DNA of 64,000 nt from Flavobacterium sp. AG291 (GTDB lineage Bacteria > Bacteroidota > Bacteroidia > Flavobacteriales > Flavobacteriaceae): contig NZ_QQAR01000016.1 in NCBI RefSeq assembly GCF_003350375.1, positions 1-64,000 of the forward strand, in the 5' to 3' direction. Shown here piece after piece: positions 17,082-25,762 of the stretch. Position 1 is the first letter of the stretch. The number at the start of each line of letters is the position of its first letter. A program made the position numbers and the translations under genes. Below the pieces are notes generated by a model, which did no database searches, was not told the origin of the DNA, and was given only the letters and a program-made list of their open reading frames with translations.

Positions 17082-18110
17082 TTATTTCTTGTCTACAACA
17101 GGGCGGTTTTCTCTGTTTGCCAGTTCCCATGCAGTTACAAAAGCAAGCTGGGCTCTTTTTGCTAATAGATCGTACTCAATTTTTTCAGGTTTGTCACCAG
17201 GCTGGTGATAATCATCGTGCACCCCGTTAAAATAGAAAATGATCGGAATTCCCTTTTTCGCAAAGTTGTAATGGTCAGATCTGTAATAGAACTGATTTGG
17301 GTCGTTTACGTCATTAAACGTGTAGTCCAGATCCAGCTTGGTATATTTTTTATTAGCATCTTCATTGATGTTATGAAGATCAGTGCTTAATCGGTCAGAA
17401 CCGATTACATATACATAATTACCGTTGTCTTTATGTGCATCATCACGACGACCAATCATATCGATATTAAGGTCGGCTATGGTATTGCTTATTGGGAACA
17501 AAGGATTCTCGGAATAATAGCGTGAGCCATGAAGTCCGTGTTCTTCACCGGTAACATGAAGGAAAAGTATAGAGCGTTTGGGTCCGTAACCGTCCTTTTT
17601 AGCCTGTGTAAATGCCTGTGCAATTTCAAGCAGGGCAACAGTACCCGAACCATCATCATCTGCACCATTGTAAACTTCACCGTTTTTCATGCCCACGTGG
17701 TCATAGTGTGCCGAAATAACAAGAACCTCATCGGGTTTTTCAGTACCTTCAATATAGGCCCATATATTTTCGGAATCACCAAGTTTTGGACTAAATGGGC
17801 GCATCATAAAAGATGATGGTACCGGCTGATAAAAACTTGTAGCACCTTTAGGGTAGGAGATGCCGTCTTTTTTATATTGTTCAATTAGATATTTACCGGC
17901 TTTCTTTTGGCCTTCTTCACCGGTATTACGTCCCTGCATTTCATCACCAGCAACAATATACAGGTGCTTTTTTAGGTCGCCCGGAGTAATGGACTTCATG
18001 TATTTTTCAACATCGGCCTTAGCATAGTCTTTTTGCTTAGGAGCCTGAGCAGTACTTGAGCACGATACTATAAAGCACGATACGGCAGCAAGCAATAGTG
18101 TGTTTTTCAT
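17082..18110 (-). CDS. M28 family zinc aminopeptidase, lipoprotein
   Basis: A 342-residue exported peptidase with a lipobox (I14-V-S-C17). The M28 di-zinc ligands are easy to see: H135-x-D137 (SAHYDHVG), D151 (GADDDGSG), the catalytic pair E189-E190 (TGEEHG), D217 (NIDMIG) and a late His in RSDHYNF. Members release N-terminal residues from peptides at the cell envelope. It lies 40 bp downstream of the DUF3667 gene on the same strand, with no terminator between, so the two may be co-transcribed. Confidence 0.9.
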   Translation of the reverse strand: MKNTLLLAAVSCFIVSCSSTAQAPKQKDYAKADVEKYMKSITPGDLKKHLYIVAGDEMQGRNTGEEGQKKAGKYLIEQYKKDGISYPKGATSFYQPVPSSFMMRPFSPKLGDSENIWAYIEGTEKPDEVLVISAHYDHVGMKNGEVYNGADDDGSGTVALLEIAQAFTQAKKDGYGPKRSILFLHVTGEEHGLHGSRYYSENPLFPISNTIADLNIDMIGRRDDAHKDNGNYVYVIGSDRLSTDLHNINEDANKKYTKLDLDYTFNDVNDPNQFYYRSDHYNFAKKGIPIIFYFNGVHDDYHQPGDKPEKIEYDLLAKRAQLAFVTAWELANRENRPVVDKK

Positions 18111-18149
18111 TTAAATCAGGTTAGTGTAAAAGTAAATATAGCAATTATA

Positions 18150-19148
18150 TTAATGAAGATTGTTAAATATATAAACAAAGGTTATTAGTATCATAACTAT
18201 GATGCTCAACGAATTTATAATAAACAAGCAAAAACTTTTTAGTCTTGATATTGCTTTGCGTTCACAATAAAATCTACTGTGAGCCCTAAAGAAATAGAAG
18301 AAGGCATATATCAGAACAGCAAAAGTTAGTAACTGGGAAATAGTATCGGCAATATTTCGAGGTAGAATATGACTGTCAATCCATCTTACTATATAAAGGA
18401 TTGTAATACTTAGTAATAAGAAGGAGAAATAATGAAGTGTAAAAATACCATGATCAAAGAAAAACCATCTTTTTTTACCATGGAAAAGCCATAACCAAAA
18501 AGCAAACAAAGGCATATATATAAACAATATTTTAGGAATTGTATGCGCTGCTGCGATTATTATGTCTCTGGTTGTAAAGTTACCTTCATAAGATTTTACA
18601 ATTGATCTGAACAGGTAGTATTCAGCCTTACTCATTTTTTTATTTTCGGGTAACCGATGTTGTATAGAATCAAATTGATGAACCGATGTGTAGACATTTC
18701 CATAATCGTCTTTGATACCTTCTTTTTTCTTTTTATTTTCTACAGAAAGCAAATTACTTTCATAAAGTACTTGCTCTTGCTTTTTTTCCTGTTCTATATT
18801 TATTTCTTTCAGACTTTTTCCTTGCTCACCCTCCGGTGCCATGATAGCCATAAGGAAAAAGCACACAAAGCTTATAAAAATATAAAGCTTTACAGGAGGT
18901 ACATAACGCATCCTGTGGCCTAAAAGGTATTCTGTTGTAAGTTTACCAGGCCTGAACAACAGGTACTTTATAGTTTTCCAAAAGTTACTGTCATAATGGG
19001 TTATATCTTCAATGGTATGCGTTATAAGGTGATGGAATGGCTGCCTGGTTTCAATGTTGTGTTGTCCGCATTTGGAGCAATAAGAAACCTCAACGGTATG
19101 TCCGCAGTTTTGGCATTCCCTGTCATGGCGAAGGTCGTGATGTCCCAT
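18150..19148 (-). CDS. DUF3667 membrane protein with zinc ribbon
   Basis: A 332-residue protein. Its N-terminus carries two CxxC pairs (C12-x2-C15 and C24-x2-C27), a zinc-ribbon typical of DUF3667. The conserved segment FHHLITHTIEDITHYDSNFW and the FRPGKLTTEYLLGHRMRYV motif follow. Membrane segments lie near 87-105, 200-225, 235-258 and 275-330, separated by a charged loop. The molecular function of the family is not known to me. Confidence 0.85.
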   Translation of the reverse strand: MGHHDLRHDRECQNCGHTVEVSYCSKCGQHNIETRQPFHHLITHTIEDITHYDSNFWKTIKYLLFRPGKLTTEYLLGHRMRYVPPVKLYIFISFVCFFLMAIMAPEGEQGKSLKEINIEQEKKQEQVLYESNLLSVENKKKKEGIKDDYGNVYTSVHQFDSIQHRLPENKKMSKAEYYLFRSIVKSYEGNFTTRDIIIAAAHTIPKILFIYMPLFAFWLWLFHGKKRWFFFDHGIFTLHYFSFLLLSITILYIVRWIDSHILPRNIADTISQLLTFAVLIYAFFYFFRAHSRFYCERKAISRLKSFCLFIINSLSIIVMILITFVYIFNNLH

Positions 19149-19245
19149 TGTTTAGATAGTTTGATTGGAGGGTTAAAACTATTAAAAAAATGTGTAAATA
19201 GCAGTATATGTTTAAAACTTGATTTAAAAATAAAGAGTCTTAACA

Positions 19246-19272
19246 AAAAAGCCTCCCATAAGGAGGCTTTAT
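19246..19272 (-). terminator. Terminator after dienelactone hydrolase gene
   Basis: GCCTCC and GGAGGC form the stem; read on the minus strand it is followed by six T. It lies 17 bp past the stop of the hydrolase gene at 19289. Confidence 0.85.
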
Positions 19273-19288
19273 AGAATAATTTGTTTAA

Positions 19289-20059
19289 TTATTTTGAACC
19301 AAACAATTCGTTTAAGAACACCATAAAATCACTCCATGAACGTTTATCGGCTTTTTCGTTGTAGGCGGCACCTTTAGAGTTATCGTTTCCTGATTCTTTT
19401 TCAGTAAATGCATGTACGGCATTGCCATAATATACCATTTGCCAGTCGGCTTTTCCGTCTTTCATTTCCTTCTGGAAAGCATCAATATCTTTTTGAGGAA
19501 CATAAGGGTCATCTGCACCATGAAGCACAAGTACTTTTGTTTTTACAGGTTCATTTGGTCTTGAAGCATCTTTACCAAGTCCACCGTGAAATGAAACCAC
19601 TCCCTGAACCGGTAAACCGCCACGGGCAGCTTCAAGAGCGCCAGTACCACCAAAGCAATAACCAATGATAACTATATTGTCGGCATTTGCACCGCTTTTT
19701 ACCAATTGCTCTAAAGCTAATGAGATGCGTTTTTGATAGAGTTTATAATCATTCTTATATTTTCCCGATTGTTTTCCGGCTTCTTCAACATTTGATGGGT
19801 AGTTACCTTCACCATATATATCGGCAATAAAAGCGTGGTAGCCAAGTCCTGCCAGTTTCTCAGCAGTTTCTTTAGAGTGGTTGCTTATGCCTTTCCAGGC
19901 AGGTAATATAAGTATCCCCGGTTTTTTACTTAAAGATTTTGAAGGTTGGGAAGCAAAGCCATTAAGCTTTTGATTTCCGTCATGGTAACTTACGGGTTTA
20001 AGTTGTGCATTAGCCTGTAAAGCTACAAGTGTAAGCACAATTAATAGTTTTGTTTTCAT
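19289..20059 (-). CDS. Dienelactone hydrolase family protein, exported
   Basis: A 256-residue alpha/beta hydrolase with a signal peptide (cleaved after QANA). The catalytic triad of the dienelactone hydrolase branch is complete: nucleophile C135 in GYCFGG, an Asp in HGADDP (D183 or D184) and H216 in GNAVHAF. The Cys nucleophile separates it from serine esterases. Its real substrate is likely an ester or lactone in the periplasm and cannot be set from sequence. It stands alone between two terminators. Confidence 0.9.
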   Translation of the reverse strand: MKTKLLIVLTLVALQANAQLKPVSYHDGNQKLNGFASQPSKSLSKKPGILILPAWKGISNHSKETAEKLAGLGYHAFIADIYGEGNYPSNVEEAGKQSGKYKNDYKLYQKRISLALEQLVKSGANADNIVIIGYCFGGTGALEAARGGLPVQGVVSFHGGLGKDASRPNEPVKTKVLVLHGADDPYVPQKDIDAFQKEMKDGKADWQMVYYGNAVHAFTEKESGNDNSKGAAYNEKADKRSWSDFMVFLNELFGSK

Positions 20060-20084
20060 CAGTATAAATGTTTTTAGTAAATAT

Positions 20085-20125
20085 AAAAAAGAAAGCTTTT
20101 ATACACAATTGGTATAAAAGCTTTC
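20085..20125 (-). terminator. Terminator after PfpI-type gene
   Basis: A 14-bp perfect stem (GAAAGCTTTTATAC and GTATAAAAGCTTTC, 20091-20104 and 20112-20125) is followed on the minus strand by a T-run. It separates the PfpI-type gene from the hydrolase gene. Confidence 0.9.
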
Positions 20126-20152
20126 GGGGAGAATCAAAGTTTCAACCTTGAA

Positions 20153-20701
20153 TTAGCTTCTTTGCAATTCATGTTTACCTTCTTTAATTTCTTCTACCAT
20201 CTTTTTATTAAAAGCAGGCAAATCATCGGGTGTACGGCTGGTTACAAGTCCGTTGTCAACCACAACTTCTTTGTCTGTCCAGTTAGCGCCGGCATTTTCC
20301 AGATCTTTTCGTACTGACATGAATGATGTAAGTTCCCTGCCATCAACTACTTCTGCATTGATAAGTATCTGCGGACCATGGCAAATGGCTGCTACAGGTT
20401 TTTTCTCGTCAAAAAAAGCTTTAACAAATGCAATAGCATTATCGTGTCTTCTCAGCAGATCGGGATTAATAACTCCACCCGGTAATACCAATGCGTCATA
20501 ATCTGATGAGGTTACTTCGTCAAGGGTCTTGTCTACATTATATTCTTTACCCCAGTCCTTTTCCGCCCATGCCTTGATGGTTCCGCTTTTCAGGCTGACA
20601 ATCTCTGCTGTCCAGCCCTGTTGCTCTAAATGTTCTTTAGGTGATTTTAGTTCACTTTCTTCAAAACCGTTAGTTGCCAGTATGGCGATTCTCTTGCTCA
20701 T
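20153..20701 (-). CDS. DJ-1/PfpI family protein
   Basis: A 182-residue cytosolic protein of the type 1 glutamine amidotransferase-like fold, PfpI/YhbO branch. The nucleophile elbow is AICHGP, with C107 and H108, and the acidic partner is E15 or E16 in FEESE. LVLPGG (71-76) is the conserved strand before the first turn. Family members act as stress-protective hydrolases or deglycases; which activity applies here is not clear. It forms a single-gene unit. Confidence 0.9.
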   Translation of the reverse strand: MSKRIAILATNGFEESELKSPKEHLEQQGWTAEIVSLKSGTIKAWAEKDWGKEYNVDKTLDEVTSSDYDALVLPGGVINPDLLRRHDNAIAFVKAFFDEKKPVAAICHGPQILINAEVVDGRELTSFMSVRKDLENAGANWTDKEVVVDNGLVTSRTPDDLPAFNKKMVEEIKEGKHELQRS

Positions 20702-20810
20702 AATTGTAATTTTTTGATATTAGTAATTTCTATATCATAAAATTACTTTACTGATTTTCAGATGGCTTATAATGCTCTATTAAACTTGTGCTAATGTTTG
20801 TTAAGACTAA

Positions 20811-20850
20811 AAACAAGAAGAGCATCACAAATAGTTTGCAATGCTCTTCT
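20811..20850 (-). terminator. Terminator after repeat-tail protein gene
   Basis: GAAGAGCAT and ATGCTCTTC (20817-20825, 20841-20849) form a stem with a 15-nt loop. On the minus strand it is followed by TTGTTTTTAG. The loop is longer than usual. Confidence 0.7.
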
Positions 20851-20871
20851 CTAAATATAAATAGAATTAAC

Positions 20872-22074
20872 TTAACCTCGTCTTCCTCCGCCACCGCCAC
20901 GTTGGGCAGGGGCTGATGCAGGAGCACTTTGTCTTGCAGGAGCTGAAGAAGGTGTACTTCTCACGCTTGGCGCGCTGCTTCTGGACGGTGTACTCATGTT
21001 GTTTGCCGGTGCAGATCGTTGTACAGGAGCGCTGCGTTCAACACTTCTTGTTGGAGCAGGGGCGCTGCGTTCTACTCTTGTCGGCTGAACCGTTTGTGTT
21101 CTTGTATAAGAAGAATTGTCACGGCCATTATTATTTACTTTTCTCGAAGGAGAATCGGCGGTTCTTACATTTTGTGTGCCTCTCGCCGAGCTGTTTTCAT
21201 AACCTCCTCTTACAGCATTTCCGTTTTTACGAACAGTATTAATGTTAGAAGTATTCACATTGTTCGATCTTGACGAGTTGCTGAAAGAATTTCTTGATGT
21301 AGTAGTAGTTCCACGAGATCCCTTAACTGTACCTCTGCTTTGCTCTAAGGCATAACGGTTACTTACATTAGTATTTCTGCTTGCGAAAGAAGTATTAGGG
21401 TGCTGTCTTTCATAGCTGTTCTGTCTTCTGCTACTGTACATGTTCTGAGCCCTCGAGCTATTTCTTACGGTAGTATAAGCGTAAGAATTTCTTGGGTTGA
21501 TGTAAGTGCGCACATGGCTTCTGTATCGGTACACAGGACATGGAGCCCAATAGCTATAGTAAGTAGGATAGTAGCCCCAGTACCACGGTGAGTAATAAGG
21601 ACGATAGCTACTTACCCAAAAAATATCGAATATAAAAGGATTGTAGGCATATACGGGCTCATATATATAGTTAGGGCCATACATGTACACATCTCCCACT
21701 ACCTGAACCTGTACATTGTTACTTCTGTCTCTTTCAACCTCTACGGTTGCTATATCCTGAAATACATCGGGACCAAGTACAGCTTGGATGATGATAAGGT
21801 GCGTGTTGTTTTCTGTAGCCTCTATAACCCTAAGGTAATCTACTCTGTTGTCTCCGTTTAGGTCCAGGTTCGATATCTGAAGGTCTGGGTCATTCAGTCT
21901 TCTTTCAAAATCTTCAAGGTCGTTTGATTCACCAAATATAGATGCAACAGCCCTTAAATCTAGGTTATCGCTTATGTCGCTGTTGTTCGTTCTCACAGTA
22001 GTTACATCCTGTGCAAAAGCATCACCAGCAATAAAAAAAGTGAAAAGTGCTATATGTTTAAAAATCGTTTTCAT
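20872..22074 (-). CDS. Exported protein, EF-hand-like segment and low-complexity tail
   Basis: A 400-residue protein with a signal peptide (cleaved near DAFAQ) and three zones. Residues ~20-135 are folded and acidic, with LDLNGDNRVDYLRV, which resembles a calcium-binding dockerin/EF-hand loop (D-x-N-x-D-x-x-x-D). Residues ~135-190 are packed with Tyr, Trp and Pro. Residues ~190-400 are low complexity, rich in Ser, Arg, Asn and Pro, with repeated RSAP, and end in GGGGGRRG. I recognise no function. The basic tail could bind polyanions such as LPS, DNA or polysaccharide, or be disordered. It is transcribed alone and ends at a terminator. Confidence 0.75.
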   Translation of the reverse strand: MKTIFKHIALFTFFIAGDAFAQDVTTVRTNNSDISDNLDLRAVASIFGESNDLEDFERRLNDPDLQISNLDLNGDNRVDYLRVIEATENNTHLIIIQAVLGPDVFQDIATVEVERDRSNNVQVQVVGDVYMYGPNYIYEPVYAYNPFIFDIFWVSSYRPYYSPWYWGYYPTYYSYWAPCPVYRYRSHVRTYINPRNSYAYTTVRNSSRAQNMYSSRRQNSYERQHPNTSFASRNTNVSNRYALEQSRGTVKGSRGTTTTSRNSFSNSSRSNNVNTSNINTVRKNGNAVRGGYENSSARGTQNVRTADSPSRKVNNNGRDNSSYTRTQTVQPTRVERSAPAPTRSVERSAPVQRSAPANNMSTPSRSSAPSVRSTPSSAPARQSAPASAPAQRGGGGGRRG

Positions 22075-22211
22075 GGTTTAGTAAAATTAGGACTTGCCCG
22101 GCAATTTTATAAGTTATTTGGTAATATCCAATTACTGTGCCAATATTTTTTTTATACCTTTATCACCTTCCAAAAAACCAATAAAACAAGGTTTTTTAAT
22201 TTATACAAATA

Positions 22212-22706
22212 ATGCAAATACGTAAAGCATCCCTTGAAGACTTTCAGATTATTAATGAATTAGCTATTAAAACATGGCATATAGCATACGATAAAATACT
22301 TTCGCCAGAGCAGTTGAACTATATGTTGGAAATGATGTATAGCCTCGGGGCAATAACAGAGCAGATTGCCGTTAAGGGGCATCATTTTCTTTTATTGTCA
22401 GAGAATAACAAATATCTGGGCTTTGCTTCTTATGAACTGAATTATAAACCGGGTGTTACCAAACTGCACAAATTATATGTGCTTCCCGAAACACAGGGTA
22501 AAGGTGCCGGAAGGTTGTTGATTCAGAAGATAGAGGAAGCAGCCAAAGCTAATACTAATGATAAGGTGAGCCTAAATGTAAACCGATACAATTCGGCAGT
22601 TAACTTTTATCTTAAGAATGATTATGCTAAGATTGCCGAAGAAGATATTAATATAGGGAATGGCTACCTGATGGAAGATTTTGTTATGGAAAAAAGCCTG
22701 TTGTAA
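22212..22706 (+). CDS. GNAT family N-acetyltransferase
   Basis: A 164-residue acetyl-CoA-dependent acetyltransferase. The core shows beta-strand 4 (KLHKLYVLPE) followed by the acetyl-CoA pyrophosphate loop QGKGAGRLL (Q/R-x-x-G-x-G/A), then LNVNRYNSAVNFYLKNDY, typical of the last helix and strand. The substrate (a protein N-terminus, amine or antibiotic) is unknown. It has no close partner; the next gene follows after ~95 bp with its own possible promoter. Confidence 0.88.
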   Translation: MQIRKASLEDFQIINELAIKTWHIAYDKILSPEQLNYMLEMMYSLGAITEQIAVKGHHFLLLSENNKYLGFASYELNYKPGVTKLHKLYVLPETQGKGAGRLLIQKIEEAAKANTNDKVSLNVNRYNSAVNFYLKNDYAKIAEEDINIGNGYLMEDFVMEKSLL

Positions 22707-22771
22707 TACCGGCTATTTTTGAGTTTATATTATGATGCCTGTAACTTATGTTTAAGGCTTTGAGAGTTAAC

Positions 22772-22791
22772 TTTATAGTTATAACTATAAA
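22772..22791. promoter_or_regulatory. 20-bp perfect palindrome before SpoIIAA-like gene
   Basis: TTTATAGTTATAACTATAAA is a perfect 20-bp palindrome ending 10 nt before the ATG at 22802. It overlaps a -7-like box (TAACTTTA, 22768-22775), a position where a repressor dimer could block transcription. There is no T-run, so it is not a terminator. Confidence 0.45.
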
Positions 22792-22801
22792 ACCAAAAAT
22801 C

Positions 22802-23173
22802 ATGATAGTACAAATTCCGGATCTGCCAGCTAGTATGGTAGGTTTTCGTTCAGAAGGAGAAGTTACAAAAGAAGATTTTGAGATTGTAAAACTTCAGGTT
22901 GCCAATTTGGTTGAAAAAACCGGTCAGCTTAACTATCTTTTGTTTCTTGATAATTCTCCAACTGATTTTACAATTGGTGCCTGGATTCAGGATGCCTTAT
23001 TAGGTATCAATCATATTACAAAGTGGAACCGTGCAGCTATAATTTCTGATTCAGAAACCGTTATAAATTTTACTTCAGTATTTAGTAAAGTAATGCCGGG
23101 CGAGTTTCGTGGTTATCATAAAGCCGATTATCAAAAAGCGGTCGACTGGGTATCGGGTAGAAGTGAAGATTAG
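22802..23173 (+). CDS. SpoIIAA-like (STAS/SEC14-fold) protein
   Basis: A 123-residue cytosolic protein. I start at MIVQIPDLPA (22802); the frame extends 18 codons upstream, but that part overlaps the palindrome and looks untranslated. The pattern (an opening strand, GEVTKEDFEIV, a long helix, LLFLDNSPTDFTIGAWIQD, then a strand AAIISDSE) fits the SpoIIAA-like domain found in many bacterial stand-alone proteins. Role unknown, perhaps lipid or small-ligand binding. It ends at a strong terminator. Confidence 0.75.
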   Translation: MIVQIPDLPASMVGFRSEGEVTKEDFEIVKLQVANLVEKTGQLNYLLFLDNSPTDFTIGAWIQDALLGINHITKWNRAAIISDSETVINFTSVFSKVMPGEFRGYHKADYQKAVDWVSGRSED

Positions 23174-23193
23174 CCATTTACAACATTTATAAA

Positions 23194-23225
23194 TAAAAAA
23201 AGCTCCTTTACGGGAGCTTTTTTTG
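23194..23225. terminator. Bidirectional terminator
   Basis: AAAAAAAGCTCC and GGAGCTTTTTTT flank a short loop between convergent genes; both strands carry a T-run. Confidence 0.9.
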
Positions 23226-23232
23226 TGACAGT

Positions 23233-24183
23233 TTAATCCTCATGTCTGGGAGGAATGAACTTTACATTTTTCTCAGTTTCCTTTTGCTCCACGTATACGG
23301 CATAGTCGGCCGGTTCAATTTTCGAGCCTTTAAAGCAGGCGTACTCCCGGGTATATTCGGCACCAAAATATAGTATAGCTGCTGTATAATATACCCAAAG
23401 CATTATTACAATTATAGATCCCGCTGCGCCATAGGGAGATCCCGCCCCGGTAGTTTGTATATATAAGCCTATAACATAGCGACCCAATAAAAATAGCAGC
23501 GAGGTAAAAAATGCTCCGGCGCGAACATCTTTCCATCCAATTTTTGCATCCGGAAGTACTTTGAATATTACCCCAAATAAAACGGTAATAACCAAAAAGC
23601 TGATTACTATATTGGCAAGATTAAGTAATATAATGGTAAGATCAGGGAAATATGATTTTAAGATATCGTTCAGTGCCATAAGTGCCCCGTTAATTATTAA
23701 GGAAACTATTAGAAGAAAACCCAAACCAACAATGATAGAGCCCGATAAAAGCCTATCCTTTATCAGTTTAAGCCAACCTTTTTTAGGCTTTGCCTTTACC
23801 CTCCATATCATGTTGATAGAATCCTGAATTTCACCAAATACTGTGGTGGCACCTATTACAAGTGTAATACCCCCAATAATTGCAGATATAGTTGATTTGC
23901 CTGAAAGTTCGAGGTTCTGGATTATTTGCTGAACCTGCATGGCAGCCTGATTGCCTATCAGTCCATTTATTTCTTCAAAAACACGTCCTTCGCTTGCTTC
24001 CTGCCCAAATATGGCACCAGCCAATGATATTATTAGCAGTAGTAGTGGGGCTAATGAAAAAATGGTGTAATAGGATAGGGATGCACTTAATTTAAGGCCT
24101 TTGTCAGCCATGAAACCGATAAACGTATTTTTAAGTATGGTACCGGCGTTTATTAGCGATTTTTTTCTGAAATACTTTATCAT
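23233..24183 (-). CDS. YihY/BrkB family membrane protein
   Basis: About 316 residues. I choose ATG 24183; a TTG three codons upstream is also open. Five to six hydrophobic segments are visible, starting with LSASLSYYTIFSLAPLLLLIIS. This segment, the loop with FGEIQDSINMIWRVK and the late GRYVIGLYIQTTGAGSPYGAAGS identify the YihY/BrkB family. Once labelled ribonuclease BN by error, these are inner-membrane proteins, possibly transporters, with no settled function. The last ~40 residues are charged and cytosolic. Confidence 0.9.
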   Translation of the reverse strand: MIKYFRKKSLINAGTILKNTFIGFMADKGLKLSASLSYYTIFSLAPLLLLIISLAGAIFGQEASEGRVFEEINGLIGNQAAMQVQQIIQNLELSGKSTISAIIGGITLVIGATTVFGEIQDSINMIWRVKAKPKKGWLKLIKDRLLSGSIIVGLGFLLIVSLIINGALMALNDILKSYFPDLTIILLNLANIVISFLVITVLFGVIFKVLPDAKIGWKDVRAGAFFTSLLFLLGRYVIGLYIQTTGAGSPYGAAGSIIVIMLWVYYTAAILYFGAEYTREYACFKGSKIEPADYAVYVEQKETEKNVKFIPPRHED

Positions 24184-24431
24184 AGAATACAAATTACTCT
24201 CATAAAAATACGCATCGCATAAGGTAAATACTATGATATTAACATAACTATAAAATTCTGTGATAAATTATGCATGCATATTTATTATGCGTGCAATATC
24301 TCTCAGCAAAACCCAATTATTTCATAAAAGTGATTTCTGAACTACTCTATATTATCCTCGTTAACACTAAAATACTTAACTTTATAGTGGTATTAAACGC
24401 AGTTTTTTAAGCGTTTTAAATAGAGAAATCC

Positions 24432-25718
24432 ATGAGAATAGTGATAGTAGGAGGTGGCTTTGCAGGTATTAATCTTGCTAAAGGCCTCGCAGGTGACAAA
24501 AACTTTGATGTCACCCTTGTAGATAAGAACAATTACAATTTTTTCCCTCCGCTAATTTACCAGGTGGCAACTGCTTTTCTGGAACCTTCAAGTATAAGTT
24601 ATCCGTTCAGGAAATTATTCCGTAAAAATGAAAATATTCACTTCAGATTGGGTGAAGTACTTTCAGTAAGGACTGAAGACAATGTTGTTGTACTAAATAA
24701 CGGTGAGCTGGAATATGACCGCCTTGTTTTTGCTACGGGTGCAGAGTCAAACTATTTCGGGATGGAGAATGTTCGTAAGAACGCTATTCCTATGAAAACG
24801 CTAAATGATGCTATCGAGATGCGTAACAAGTTGCTTCAGCGTATGGAGAAGGCTGCTATATGTAAAAATAGCCGTGAACGCCGTAAGTACCTGAATATAG
24901 TTGTAGCCGGTGGCGGACCTACCGGTGTTGAGGTTTCAGGGATGTTTGCCGAAATGCGTAACGGTATCCTTAGAAAAGAATACCCTGAATTGTCTACCAG
25001 CGTGAGTAATATTTACCTCGTGGATGGGGGAGATGCTCTTTTGGCTCCTATGAGCAAAAAATCGCAGAAAGATACTTATGAAGCCCTTGAAAAGCTTGGG
25101 GTAATAATAAAACTAAATACCCGTGTTGTTGATTTTAAAGATGATACGGTATATTTCCATAATGGAGAAACCATCCAGTCTAAAAACCTGATATGGGCGG
25201 CAGGTGTTTCTGCAAAAACATTTGAAGGTATTCCTGAAACAAGCTATGGTCGCGGTAAAAGGTTTAGTGTAGATGGTTATAACAAAGTCGCCAACACAAC
25301 TAATATTTACGCGCTTGGCGATACCTCAATTATGGAGGGTGTAGATAGCGCTTTTATGGGAGGTCATCCACAGTTGGCACAGGTTGCTATACAGCAGGGA
25401 ACGCTATTGGCCAAAAACCTTAAGCGCGAGCTTAAGAATGAAGCACTAAAAACCTTTAAATATAACGACAAAGGATCGATGGCTATTATTGGGAAAAATA
25501 AAGCTGTTGCCGATTTACCCAAGCCAGAGATGCACTTTAAAGGTTTTATAGCATGGATTATGTGGTTATTTATTCACGTTATGTCACTTATAGGATACAG
25601 GAACAGGATTATTACAGCCTATAACTGGATGATTGCATATCTTTCTAAGGACCAGTCTTTAAGGATGATCATAAGGCCTGATAAAAGCAGAAAGAAGGGG
25701 GAAGTCGCTCCTGATTAA
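24432..25718 (+). CDS. ndh: Type II NADH dehydrogenase (NAD(P)/FAD oxidoreductase)
   Basis: A 428-residue flavoprotein that passes electrons from NADH to quinone without pumping protons. The FAD-binding Rossmann motif opens the protein (G7-G-G-F-A-G12). The NADH-binding motif VVAGGGPTGVEVSG lies near residue 160, and NIYALGDTS near 295 is the second FAD contact. The C-terminal region, about 375-410 (IAWIMWLFIHVMSLIGYRN), is amphipathic to hydrophobic, as in NDH-2 enzymes that dock on the membrane. A -7-like box (TAACTTTA) lies at 24377-24384. The AAACGC/GCGTTT pair in the leader forms a small hairpin. Confidence 0.9.
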   Translation: MRIVIVGGGFAGINLAKGLAGDKNFDVTLVDKNNYNFFPPLIYQVATAFLEPSSISYPFRKLFRKNENIHFRLGEVLSVRTEDNVVVLNNGELEYDRLVFATGAESNYFGMENVRKNAIPMKTLNDAIEMRNKLLQRMEKAAICKNSRERRKYLNIVVAGGGPTGVEVSGMFAEMRNGILRKEYPELSTSVSNIYLVDGGDALLAPMSKKSQKDTYEALEKLGVIIKLNTRVVDFKDDTVYFHNGETIQSKNLIWAAGVSAKTFEGIPETSYGRGKRFSVDGYNKVANTTNIYALGDTSIMEGVDSAFMGGHPQLAQVAIQQGTLLAKNLKRELKNEALKTFKYNDKGSMAIIGKNKAVADLPKPEMHFKGFIAWIMWLFIHVMSLIGYRNRIITAYNWMIAYLSKDQSLRMIIRPDKSRKKGEVAPD

Positions 25719-25720
25719 TA

Positions 25721-25756
25721 TAAAAAGGCATTCATCACGGTGAATGCCTTTTATAA
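25721..25756. terminator. Bidirectional terminator
   Basis: AAAAAGGCATTCA and TGAATGCCTTTT form a stem around TCACGG between convergent genes. Confidence 0.9.
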
Positions 25757-25762
25757 TTTATG

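Noticed and set aside
22748..22801. 18-codon N-terminal extension of the SpoIIAA-like gene
   Set aside because: It is translated from the palindrome and the -7-like box. The domain begins at 22802.
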